Below are positions 1 through 11,270 of a DNA stretch of 64,000 nucleotides, piece after piece. The translations under genes were made by a program, and so were the position numbers. Below the pieces are notes generated by a model. It was not told the DNA's origin and searched no databases. It was given only the letters and a program-made list of their open reading frames with translations. Position 1 is the stretch's first letter. The number at the start of each line of letters is the position of its first letter. The stretch comes from Nephrocerus scutellatus (taxonomy: Eukaryota; Arthropoda; Insecta; Diptera; Pipunculidae). The DNA is taken from positions 111,215,890 through 111,279,889 of the forward strand of contig OX352761.1 in NCBI GenBank assembly GCA_947095585.1, given 5' to 3'.

Positions 1-950
1 GAGGAAAGCTGTCAGAGGAATTTGAGATCCTAAGTGGGGTACGACAAGGTTGCATTCTATCGCCAATACTTTTTTTGTTGGTGATTAGCGATGTGCTTCG
101 CGCTGCTTTATCTACTGGAAACGGAGGAATTCGTTGGATTCTTACATCTCAACTCAAACATCTGGACTACGCCGACAACTTTTGTTTATTCTCACACAGG
201 ATTATGGAGGTGCACCAAATGACAAACAATTTGGAAAGGTAGGCAAATGTTGCGGGTTTGAAGATTAATACTGCCAAAACCAAAATCATCAACTTCGGCA
301 CTAACTCAGTAACTCAAGTTAACATTGCTGGACAGCCGGTAGAGAGAGTAGGGAGTTTCCAATATCTTGGGAGTATTGTCTCCACCGAAGGTGGAACCGA
401 ATAGGACATTGCCAACCGAAGCGGCAAAGCAAAATCAGTGTTTGGGATGATGCAATGCGATCAGCTTTAACAACAAGCTGCGACTGTTCAATTCAAATAT
501 TGAATCTGTGCTGTTGTATTGGTGCAGCACTTGGAAGGTGACCGCTACTATCACAAAAAGATTACAAACGTTCGTAAATAGGTTCCTACGGAAGATCTTA
601 AGGGTTTTCTGGCCTAACCGTTTTCTAACGAACATCTTTACCAGAGAACGGGTCAGAAACCAATAGGCACAACCATCCAATGACGCAAGTTGCAGTGGAT
701 TGGTCATATACTCCGAAAAGGCGACATTTCCATAGCAAACTACGCATTGCAATTGAATCCGTTATCTCAGGATGGTAGAAGAATGGGTCGTCCAAGAAAT
801 ACATGGCGCAGACCAGTTGAGGATGAGTCACGGCAAGTGGGGAAGAGTTGGAGAGAACTTAAGCTCATTGCCAGGAAGCGCACGCGATAGCGCTTAGGCG
901 TAGTAGAGACCCTAGGACCCACAAGGCGATATAGGACATAAGTAAGTAGG
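1..950 (+). mobile_element. RTE-A LINE copy 1, RT C-terminal half (decayed)
   Basis: Reverse transcriptase remnant of an RTE-like non-LTR retrotransposon, cut by the left window edge. The frame opens in RT motif B (GVRQGCILSPILF). The catalytic box at 168-179 reads YADN instead of YADD. In-frame stops follow at 240-242 and 402-404, and a frameshift lies near 450. The same frame resumes at 690-890 with the usual C-terminal block: WIGHILRKGD, then GRPRNTWRRPVEDE, then W-REL. Coding ends at 888-890 and a short 3' untranslated region ends near 950 in TAAG-type repeats. A close relative lies at 58448-58995 on the same strand. The family is clear from the RT motifs; the RTE clade is inferred. Confidence 0.85.
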
Positions 951-1529
951 TAATGTATGTAATTCCTGTCTTGAAAAGAGGAAACAACTTTACAGTTTCT
1001 ATGGAATGTTTTGGTTTTTTCGGGCTAAGAATAAATATTTGGGGAAATTAATATTGTAACGACTCAAAAGGTTGCTAGGAGTTTTTTTTAATTTGGTTTT
1101 ATGGTTGAGTCGGTTAAAAGGATCAACGGTGCAAATACCACCCACTTATAAAATCTTTGGTGACTTGATATGATTAATGGACCCTGATAGTTATCAGTTA
1201 GATAAACGTGACGCGAGAGAAACGAAGAATGGAATACCCTGGAATTGTGATGGATAAGCTGTATCAAATAGGATGTTGAAAATTGATACAACACCTTTTG
1301 AATCAAAATGATTGGAGGACTATGTTATATAAAAGTCAATGAAAGAGAGAATGAGTATTTTGTTAAGTTATGATTCTGTTTATTCCTCTTGATTAGGTCA
1401 GCTTAGCTTAAAATCTGTATAAAAATTACCAAGGCGCCGTTTTCACTACAGATTACACAATAGTCATAAGGTATTGTGATCCAAGGTCCGTAAAGATCTG
1501 CAAAGGACTTTCCGAACTGATAATTGATC
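951..1529. other. No recognisable feature
   Basis: A+T-rich DNA between two LINE remnants. Only a short chance-like minus-strand frame (1088-1306) is present and it shows no known motif. Confidence 0.5.
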
Positions 1530-1745
1530 GTCCGTGACGGATGTCGTAGACTAGGATGCCCAGAGTTTAGAGATGCCTAACTTGACATCATTCGTTCTTG
1601 AGGGATGACGTAGTACAGGACGCCCCGAGCTTTGGGAAGTCACACTGAATACCGTTGGATAAAAATTGGGAACGATGCAGAGATTTTTGAGGGAGGACCA
1701 TAACCGGATTCCAGTTGTGGATCCATATGTGGTAAACGCTTATCA
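1530..1745 (+). mobile_element. RTE-C LINE 3' end, old fragment
   Basis: Diverged copy of the RTE-C 3' terminus. It matches the better copies ending near 26240 and 60235: a block encoding D-V-QDA, then K-NW-R-R-F, then the terminal sequence around ACCGGATTCCAGTTGTGGATCCATATG. The QDA block appears twice (about 1540-1605 and 1605-1660), so a partial duplication is likely. No trinucleotide tail is left. It is a fossil with no coding capacity. Confidence 0.6.
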
Positions 1746-4374
1746 TTCTACCCAGCCTTATATTTTTTCAGTCAGTCTGGCAAAGCCAATCGTAAATTTT
1801 GTTGCTATATGTTTTACATCTAGAGCATAGTATTTCTCAGGCAAGGAGCCAATGATTTTCCGTTCGGAGTATTTTATGTTGGCTATGTTTGTTCGCCCTC
1901 ATACTTCAACCCTGGCTTTTATTAAGAGCAACTAAATTAATTAAAAATTCAAGCATCGAAAGATAAACAAAAACAAATCAAGTCGCTGTTGGTTTGTATA
2001 TAAGGCGCTGATCATATACATTAATTTATTGGATGATAATAGAATCGTTAATGAAACTAACCCTTTCCAAGGCTAAATAAACTATTCTAAATTTTGTTTC
2101 CAATAATTTATTCTTCTAAAAACAACAACTACCAAGCCGGTATGCCAATTATTGATCGAAAGAAAAACACTTCGAGAACAAGATAGAAAACATTTTTCTA
2201 TTTTTGGTGTGGCAATTTGTGGCTTGGAAAAACACCGTAGATCTATCGAGTGAAAATATTGCCAGATGTCTGATCAGAGCCGTTAACCCTCATTTGGGAA
2301 TGTAACTAAGTAATGTAACAAAACCACGCATTGATTTCAATGAGCAGCACTTTGGCACACAATAACAATCACGGCAGGGGATGAAATAGGCAAAGGTGAA
2401 ATTCTTTTTCCATTAGAGCGTTCGTCCGTTTGGCACCGGCCCTTCTTCGTCCAACCACTTAATCGAATCGCAAATTGCAATGGAATCGCAGCATACTGCA
2501 ACGCAAGCGCAAATCTCTATCATCAGCAGATTTATTCTGTCTGTTGGTGTGCGTGTCTGTGCCCGTGTTCATCCTTCATTCAAATGCATTCAGTCATAAT
2601 CGTGCGCTCCTTCCCTTATTCGAGTAAATCGCCTTGATACGATTGTCCTTATGTATATACATGTATCTGTGCTCGTGTGCCCAGTTCGATGGTATTCGTT
2701 TAGCATTGCAAACTCTTCAAATGCATTAGAACAATCAGCAGTCGCCAAGGGGTAGATTCATCTGTCGCACCAATTTATTGGATTTTCCCCAGGAGTCTCA
2801 AAGACTTATCCATTCAGTCGATCACCTTTACTCGCGTCCTCTGTGTAAAAGTGTGAGCATTATGATGGATTAAAATTAAAATAATTCCCTGATTTTCTTC
2901 AATGGCACACGTCACGTCCTCCGAGTTGTTGTTTCTTTGTGGACTTTTGTGTGGAATGCCCTTGTGTGCATAGGACGTAAATCGTACATTAAACTCACCT
3001 AAGAGCATCAGCAGGCGCTCACGTAAGGCAATTAAGCTTTCGATTGTTTTCGTGTGCAATCAGGGACAACAGGATGAACTATGGGTCGGATAGACCGTCA
3101 ATGCGACCTTTATACGCATTTTTGTTATTCGCACATATGGCATTAAGTTGGCTCCGAAAGTTGTCCGCTTCAATACATGATCTGAATTTAATACCCAACT
3201 AATACTCGTACATCAGTAGATGAATTGACATGAACTTGAAAAAAATTGTCAACCCTCAGTTTTTAAGAGACCTGCTGCAAAAGGTGGTGGTTGTCATACA
3301 ATGTGTTGTAAGGTGGGCAACTTATGGTTAAAAGCAATCAACGTGTATCGTACCTTTTATTGCAGATTGTATGTTTGTTTGGATTATTTTAGACTGAGAT
3401 GTTTTTCTATAAAGAAGCAGATACAATTAAATGCGTTTCTTTAAACTTTTCTCAAGCTTCAACATTTAACTTTACACACAATTTTTAAGGGTATTGTAAG
3501 AACCACGGCATGGAAATGTATTTTGTGTGCACGATGGGAATCGTTAAGATGAACGAATATACTAACGTAATTTCATCCGGAGCAAAGGATGTAGAAGAGG
3601 AGAGCTTTGTCATTAATTAAGATAGCAGTTTTAATAAACCAGATACTTATACTGAGTCATTTGGGACAGGCGAGCGGTTTGAATAAATAAGTGTGGTAGT
3701 AGGCTACAGGTCGCGTCCGGAGCATACAGGCGGTTGACTTTACTTTATATTATTGATAAAATTTAACTATTGTTGTATAGATACAAAATAACTATAGCCG
3801 GTAATTGTGCGTAAGTTGCATGATCTTGATTTGAGTTGCAAGGAGCATTAAAACCGCGTCGGAACCAGTGTTAGACAAGTTATGCTTATTAATCACAAGC
3901 AAGCGAAGCCACAAAAGCATCTATTACCAGACCACTGAGCGGTACTGCGGTCTATTGTACGCAAAAGGTACAGACTTCTTTACTTTAGTCTTCCACAGTA
4001 AAAATCTCCCTGGGCAGACCCTACGTCATCACTTAACTGAGGCACTCACAGAGAATTCACTTTGATGTTTCTTCTGTTTGTTAAAAGAAATAATTTCATT
4101 CTAGGAATATGACACAATTAGTCTCTTGGATTATTAAAAAGCTCTCAAAGTGCACGAGATAAGCGCAGTTTTGTATATTGGCAGTTGTATAGTTATAATA
4201 ATAACATACACCAAAAAAGTGATCCGAACGCAAAAATGCGGTGGATGCACCAGTCCTCGCTATGCATTCTTAATGGTACGAAAAATTTACTAAAAAAATG
4301 AAATTTTCATCATTTTGCTAAAAAATGTGTCTCAGCACAATTGTTTTTGGACTCCATAATGGAATTTTTTCGAT
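1746..4374. other. Unique-looking non-coding DNA
   Basis: About 2.6 kb without a supported gene. Minus-strand 2814-3059 and plus-strand 3868-4065 can be read as frames of 81 and 65 residues, but neither has a recognisable domain or a clear initiation context. The texture (mixed A/T runs, short CA/GT-rich phrases) fits fly intergenic or intronic DNA. Confidence 0.5.
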
Positions 4375-4480
4375 ACATATATCATCATCATCATATTTGG
4401 CTCTACAACAGGGGTCCGGTCCTGGCCTTCTCCGCAAAAAGTCTCTTCACCGGTCCCGATTTCGAGCCGATGTCATCTGG
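4375..4480 (-). mobile_element. RTE-C LINE 3' end, about 100 bp
   Basis: Read on the minus strand, this is the extreme 3' end of RTE-C: a C-terminal tail encoding roughly GSKSGPVKRLFAEKARTGP, then the terminal CCAGGACCGGACCCC-type sequence, a TAGAGCCAAATATG segment and an (ATG)n tail. Everything upstream is missing, as expected for a strongly 5'-truncated insertion. It lies just downstream of a FADDSTL-family fragment on the same strand. Confidence 0.75.
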
Positions 4481-4605
4481 GGTTTCTTTTGCTTCGTTGC
4501 AGAAGTGGCAGCAATTCGTTTGGGATTTTCCCATTTTTATTAAGTGAACGTTAAATGGGCCGTGTCCTGTCACATACCAGACAAGAGATCTGAGTGTATG
4601 ACGGC

Positions 4606-5400
4606 TTAACTTATACTGAGTAACTCCAGTACACCCAGTACATCCTGAGTATACTTATTATACTGATTGTTATGACTGCATTGCATTTTGGAAGCTTTAA
4701 ATTCAACTCTACTATGTAGTCCCCACCTTGTTATGCTGTCAAGGTCAGAATTTAACGTGCTTAACATACGTGGTTGTTCAAGTTCCACTTGCGACAAAGA
4801 GGGGCATGCAGAAAGCTTGAAATCATATGAAAAGCTAAGAGTGCTGTCGTCAGCGAAAGAATAGATTGGCTTTGAAGTGGCGGATAGGAGATCATTAATT
4901 AAAAGAAAGAGTGTCGGACACAAAACAGAGCCTTGTGGACAACCGGCGTTTATGTGGTGAACATTGGATTTGAATCCGTCCAAAACGACCTGAATTGAAT
5001 GGTCAGAAAGATAGTTACTAGTCCAATCGAGCAGGGTGTTACTAATTCCATAGGCATTTATTTTCGACAAAAGAGCTTGATGCCAGACTCTGTAATATCG
5101 AGCGGAACAACTTTATTTTCACCAAATTTGTGAATAGACTGGTTCAACTTTTCAGTGAAATAAGCCATCAGGTCATCGTAGAATGTTGCTGGTCACTAAA
5201 TATTTCACGTGATTCAAGGTTTTGCATAAGCTTACGATTGATCAGCGTTTCCATGACCTTGGAAAGTTTAGATGTTAACGCAATGGGTCGATACGAGGAA
5301 AGGGATGATGTTTCGCCTTTTTTAGGAACAGGCTGGATAAAGGCTATTTTCCAATTCCTTGGGACGAAGCCAGACACCCAGACTTAGGTCATAAGTATGA
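4606..5400 (-). mobile_element. FADDSTL-family LINE copy 1, RT fragment
   Basis: Minus-strand reverse transcriptase of the jockey/I/CR1 superfamily. From about 5377 down to 5168 it encodes fingers motifs (NWKIAFIQPVPKKGE, then SSYRPIALTSKLSKVMETLI). After a frameshift come a FTEKLNQSIHKFGENK segment and, at 5070-4606, palm motifs B (AGCPQGSVLCPTLFLLINDL) and C. The catalytic FADD (4847-4858) is intact. Motif A (D-KAFD) is damaged. The second copy, at 33290-34560, is closely similar. Endonuclease, 5' end and 3' end are absent. Confidence 0.88.
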
Positions 5401-6911
5401 CAAATGGGATTACTTAAGACACAATAAAGAAGATTACTTGAAGACATCAGCGACAATAATTATTTCAGATTTTTTTTAAGAAGGAACCAGCTTATTGCCA
5501 TAGTAATTCCTTTGGGTTAAGTTTGAAAATAAGGATTAACAAATATTGATATTTCACGCATTTTGAAAAACACCTAAACCCACATTCCGAAATGCGTCGT
5601 TTATATCTATTCACACATGGTATAGTTGTATGTAGTGTTGTTTTATCAGCGACTGGATTATAAGAATATATGTATTTGTTATAAACAAAATGTGTTAAAT
5701 CAAAAATGATCACGTACATGTTTTCTTATACGAGTATTCTTAGAATGCAAGTTTTTCCAATCGCTCCATTTTTCACAATCTGGCAAAATAAATCCTCCAA
5801 TGAAGTGATTCATCTTTTTTCACATTCGTCATCTTTTGATAGGGCACTCCTCACATTCTGTCACCTTAGCACATAGCCCAAGAGAAGATTCATCGCTTTC
5901 GTCGCCTGTTACATCGAAATCGGAATTAAAAACTGATGTTGTGAATAATTTATCGCCCAAGTAGCAACAACAACAACAACTAGTTGTTGTACATTTCATT
6001 TTTCCTTCTTTATTGATAAATACTCGTATACTCGTAAACGCAGATACACTCGTACAACATTTAACAGAGTGAAGACAAATTTATATGTAACTATGCAAAG
6101 ACAGGAATAGGAAGTCCTTTTGTCTATCGCGGGCGGCTACTGTATGTTATCCTGTGTGTTACACGCTTAATTCTGCTCAAGTACATCCAATCATCAACTG
6201 AGTGCATGAGGGTACCACTCGGCCATTGTAGTGGGAGTGTGGGCCATCGAAAAGGATTTATGGTCATCGATCAGAATTAATGAAGATTTTTTTCATCCTC
6301 CATGCAGAAACGAACGGTGTCGGCGTTCGCTGTGTCTGTTGTGCTATGTTTCTTCTTCTTTTATTGTTTTTCCTACTATTCATTCATTTTTCTTTTGATT
6401 TTATTCAGAACTTGTTCCATCTCTTCCGTTCGGTGTTGTTTCTTCCGCAGTGGAGACTTTTCATTTGTGTTATGCGCTCGATTGCACACGGATTAATTTA
6501 TTGCATTCCCAATGGATACTAATCATCAATGGACAGATAGAAAGATAAACGTTGGCAATGGCTTGGTTTTTGTATAGTTCTGTTTGCGAAGCTACGAATA
6601 TTACTTCTCCTTTCGCGGCGAGTAATTTACACTCGAGTGAATGTTGGAATATTGGTTGCTAATGAAGGGATGTAATTGCGAAGTACAAATAAGTAGCGAG
6701 GGGTGAAATTCTGAATTAGGGAATCAGATGCAAATGTAGTTAAAAAATCCTTAAAATCATTTAATTTCAGGAATAAAAGCTTAGTGATATCGAAGAAATA
6801 CATATATGCAATTGACAGCGTTCACATCAAAGCATGAGCCATATTTAATATGAAGTTTAAAAAAAGGTGATGAGGTGATGAAAACAGAACATAACGTCTG
6901 TTTCAATAAAA
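5401..6911. other. Non-coding DNA with a short CAA repeat
   Basis: No supported gene. A short (CAA)n run lies near 5966-5985. Overlapping T-rich frames at 6280-6522 are hydrophobic only because the DNA is TTC/TTT-rich, and are not credible genes. Confidence 0.5.
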
Positions 6912-7560
6912 GGCATCATATGCGCTCAACACCACAAATATACATGGCAATCACCAGATGGTGTGACACGTAGCCATATTGATCACATTGTGGATGGACA
7001 ACGTGCAGAATCCCCAGATCGTAGAAAGAGGAAGTCATCATTACGACACCCAAGAAGGGTGTTCTTAGTGCATAAATTGGAAAATTTTGTTAACTGTATT
7101 TCACCATCAGTTGACTCACTTTTGAGACGAGAGCAAGCGGGCTTAAGGAAAAATAGATCTTGCGTAGAACACATCAACACGTTACGAATTATCATCGAGC
7201 AGTTAGCAGAATAGAACTCGCCTTTGTACATCCTCTTTGTGGAATTCGAAAAAGCCTTCGATAAAGTATCCAGAAAAGCTAACTGGACAGTATTGCTAAA
7301 TCTCGGAATGCCGTATACAATTGTAAACTTTATCCGTGAATTATATAGAGATGCCGCTTGCAGCGTCCGATATAAGGGAAACAACAGCGCCAATTTCGCC
7401 ATATTCAAAGGAGTCAGGCAAGGTTGTGTCCTCTCATCTATACTTTTTTGGTGATTCTGGATCACATTATGGTGCAAACTAATATCGATGCTCCAAACGG
7501 TATTCAATGGCGTTTGAACGAAAGACTAGAAGATCTCCAATTAGACATCAGTATTGTAAC
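6912..7560 (+). mobile_element. RTE-B LINE copy 1, endonuclease-RT deletion derivative
   Basis: Begins in the C-terminal part of an apurinic-type (APE) endonuclease: W-SPDG, then HIDHI at about 6949-6995. It jumps directly into reverse transcriptase (EQAGLRKNRSCVEHINTLRI at 7130-7190), so the linker and RT N-terminus are deleted. After a TAG at 7211-7213 comes motif A (LFVEFEKAFDKVSRKANW) and motif B (GVRQGCVLSS). The YADD region near 7530-7550 is corrupt (EDLQLDIS). It ends before the thumb and 3' end. Same family as 49620-51225. Confidence 0.85.
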
Positions 7561-7969
7561 GAAAAGTAGTTAATAGATGCGAATTCTAAGATAAATCGCA
7601 ATGTACATACTGAACAATAAAAATAGACACTGAATTAGAATTAAGCACTTTGGAATAGCATATTTTTAGGCTGTTAGATTTATTAGATTATTTGAAATAT
7701 AACTGCCTGTAAGTTTAAATCCTTATGTACTGGTAAAAAATGTAGTAAAACCGGTTTGTACGATTTGACCGGTTTTGTAGTTTATTTTTAAAAGATGACT
7801 CATTACATATGACATATGAGTATGGTTAGATGTAAATAAGGGAATAATGCCGCAATTTTCTGGTATTTTCTTGATATTTCTTTCTATAAGTTTGGAAGTT
7901 TCTGGAAACTTTTCAATGAGAATAAATAGAAGCGTTTGGCCAAAGTAAGTTAATTCATTGCTTAGAATT
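7561..7969. other. No recognisable feature
   Basis: A+T-rich spacer between LINE remnants of opposite orientation. Nothing identifiable. Confidence 0.5.
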
Positions 7970-8565
7970 CAATCAGTCAAGTTGTAAAAGTTCAGAAAGT
8001 TGTTAGTAGTCCAGGTGATATCTATTACCTCCTCCAATCCGCTACACCTGTCCAAACTCGGAAAAGTAAAAGTATTACAAATTTTAAGATTAGATTTTAT
8101 TAGAAAATCAAAAAAAAAATCCCCGTTCATGGACTTGCGTGATTCACCAGAGGTTGTGCCCAGCATTGGCATCACACCCCATGAGGACGTTTTTCCCTTT
8201 AAGTCTCCTACATATTTCTGGACTGCCTCAGGTGGTACGGGCTCCTCATGCGGGAAGTATGCGGAGGATATGAAAAGGTGACCTTATGACGACTGTTAAG
8301 TCCGACGAGCTATAGTTAGGTCAAGGGAAAGCGTTAATATGTTTCTTAGCTAAGACGCAAGATATTGGCTTACTCTTCTCTTTTTCGTAAATGAGATAAA
8401 GTCTTTGTAGCAAAGACCCATGACTTCAGTACCTCTGACCCATGGTTCATGTGTCAATACTATGTCTAAGTCTTCATCTCCTAAGAATAACTGCCGATTG
8501 TCCGAGGCTCATCTCGAGTGGTTCAGGTTGATCTGCAGTGCGTTTAAAGGGTTGGGGGAGCATCC
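7970..8565 (-). mobile_element. LOA/R1-like LINE, APE endonuclease fragment
   Basis: Minus-strand start of ORF2 in a LOA/R1-type element. Reading from 8560 downward: LQINLNHSR, a stop, then ASDNRQLFLGDEDLDIVLTH. The metal-binding HEPW box (the family's QEPW) lies at 8440-8451, followed by VRGTEVMGLCYKDF, LAKKHINAFPLT, SAYFPHEEPVPPEAVQKYV, a frameshift with the MGCDANAG motif, then NLKICNTFTFPS and EEVIDITWTTNNFL. It stops before the SDH motif and RT. Sequence further upstream on the minus strand (to about 8660) may be the end of ORF1, but no zinc knuckle is visible. Confidence 0.82.
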
Positions 8566-11251
8566 GGGCCATCAACAGACGGACCTTCATATATTTTCAG
8601 ACCCCCTAGCAAACCGGAGGCTGCGTCACCCTCAAGATCTTCCTCATCAGGGGTGAAACCCTCACCTTGGCTTGCCTAATGCCGAACTTGAGTTAATGTC
8701 CCGCTCTATCTAGAGCTACTCCAATACTCTCCAACTGTATCTTAGAATGTATCGAAAGAAGGTACAGAAGAACCGAGATCTTCATGATCTGAGCCAGAAA
8801 TCACTGCTAGCATTAAAAAGTCCAGTCTTTCATTCCAAAAAATCGTAGAGATGTTTCCGCCAATTGAAATAACGGGCCAAAACCAATAAAATCACCCTGT
8901 TGTGGTCTCCCGATCACTTAGGCATTCCAAAAGTCTAGGCACCCTTTTGAAATTTGAAAAATCCCAATCGGACCGCTGCCGATTCTGACCACCAGGCAAA
9001 AGATACATCAGAACACATCCCCAGGAAATGAATAAAACACTTCAAGGCTCATACAGTTATCTGGCCGAATGCCAGATCAATCGAATTGGTAGATATAATG
9101 GCATTCATAAAGGAACTAGGAAATCATCTGGGGTGTACAATAGATATCAAGGTCGCAGCAACTTCATTTTGTAGTATGCGCGATCTTTTAACTGGAAAAG
9201 AGTGTAATATTACGCTGCTATACGCTGTTTTCGAGAACTTTCCACACAATATTTAATTGTTTTAAAACGTTGATCAGCTATTTGTTTAAGAAAGCTTACA
9301 GGGTTTATGGAAAAAAGAAGCTATGCTTTTAGTTAAACGGGAAAAAAATGCCCACTAAGAAACGACAGTTACAACATTTCAAACAAATATTTTCTGATCG
9401 TCTCTTAGTTAAAATTGACTCTTCTCTGCATAACTAATACTCACATAGAACACATATTCCAACTGCGCAAAAAGTCATCCTCTTCTATTCCGATTTACTG
9501 CTGGATTTTCTGTGCAAGGAGTTATTTTCCTGTGATTAGTTTGTCTGTCTCTTAAAGTTGCTTTACTTCACTTTTTTTACTAATCGCATCGGTAGAAAAT
9601 TTCCCCACTTCAAGAACTGTTAGGAAAGATTTGCGTATTGCAGAAAATGAAAAATTGAAAGGAACCTGGTGGGAATCTGGTTATATGGACGCTTCGTTAC
9701 AGATGCGCAATATATTCAAAAAACTTTTTAGAATGCACCAAAAAATGTGGATATATGGGAAGCTCTGTCCTGTTTTTTTTTATTATTAGGCAAGATCCTC
9801 TATTCTTAAAAATTGAAACAAACATAACTGGTCTCCATAATTTAACCTCCACAAATTATCTCGAATTTCTTTCAAAATATTGAAAGAATAAAGAACAAGC
9901 CGATCTTGATTTACATTTAAGGAACAATTCAGACCTCAAGGGTGCTACTTATGTTTTTCAAAAGTGAAAAAATCTGTCGGCAAAACGTACTCACAACAAA
10001 GTCGTTCCATCCTGTCTGCCGGCATACCGCGCAGACCGCTTGAAAATGCTAATCAAACGCAAATGACGTGTAGTTTCACACTTTAACAAGGCGATCGCGT
10101 ACGCTTTGTGATTGTGAAGGAGTTTTGTTTGTTTTCCATGCTTCGTAGTGATTTTTTTCTCCTCGGAGCATTCAAGCATTAACCGGATGACTTTGCCTTT
10201 CGATGTCATCCATCGTCAGTCAGTCAAGTCAGTCAAAGTATGCCCGACAGATGGACGCGCGGTCTTTTGTTGTGTAAAATGCGAAAGAGTTTCATTTGGA
10301 GTGATGTGTGTTTGTGCGGTATAGTCTACGCTATGATGGTACTCGTTGAGATGATTTAAATGATTTTGACAGCTGACTGATCTGCCTCCGGCAAAAAAAA
10401 AACGAAGAAGAAACAATTTGAATAACCGAAAGAATTTTGGGTAATTTTCGGTTACAAGTGCTCGATTAGTCGGTTACGGTTTATTGCAGGCAATGGTTGG
10501 CGGTGGTAACAAATGTGCCATGTTCTTCATGTTCCACATACATTGTACAGGACAATGTTGAGCTCTTCCTCGAAGAAGATGCCCTCTTCTTGTATTAATA
10601 CGATCGTGATGTTGTTTGTTTATTTTAGTGGAATTTTGTTTAGGGTTAATTTTGATGTACTCGTCGCATCTGAGCGAATGTTATAAATCATTTCCAGGAA
10701 ATCATTTCCGCAGTTTTTGGTGCATTTTTTCGGAATGTCGCGATTCTTTTAGTGGAGAGACTTTAGCCGCCGACACTGCTTGAAAGGGGTGATTTTGGTA
10801 GCGATAGCGATGCATTTTTTGAAAGCTGCCAGGAATACTGTTTTTACTATAGCTCTACTAATTGATAATTCAGATTTGATTAAGTGTTGCGCCGGCGTCT
10901 TTTGTTCGTATTCAGAATTAATGAATTATTATCATTACAAATTCTCTTATGTCCTTAAATAGATTCAAAATTAAACCGTGATTTCATAATCAGTGTTGCA
11001 ACATTTTTCTTTTATTATATACATAGTTAAGGGTGTAACACGTGAGTTATTCAGTCACATCCAAATACAAAGAGGATCAAATTAAAACGCTCAAAATGGA
11101 TAGACTTAGTAATGGCCCCCTCACTTGAACCAAATCCAGCCGAGCGGACAGAGCACACGTTGCGAAATCACCCCTTTGGCGCGTGCTAGGGCTGCGATGA
11201 CACCGTTGCAGAGAAGTTACCTACTGATTTTTGGATTAGTTACACCATTTG

Positions 11252-11270
11252 CACACACACACACACACAC
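11252..11270. repeat. (CA)n microsatellite
   Basis: About nine CA units followed by GCACTACACG. A simple dinucleotide repeat. Confidence 0.9.

Noticed and set aside
6280..6522. Hydrophobic 80-residue frame that could be read as a membrane protein
   Set aside because: The hydrophobic run comes from TTCTTCTTTTATTG-type DNA, and an overlapping frame shows the same effect.
6983..7507. Minus-strand frame of 174 residues
   Set aside because: It is antisense to the RTE-B RT (AFDKVSRKANW, GVRQGCVLSS on the plus strand).
7969..8281. Plus-strand frame 8000-8281 (93 residues)
   Set aside because: It is the shadow of the minus-strand endonuclease, whose motifs (VIDITW, AYFPHEEP) are unmistakable.
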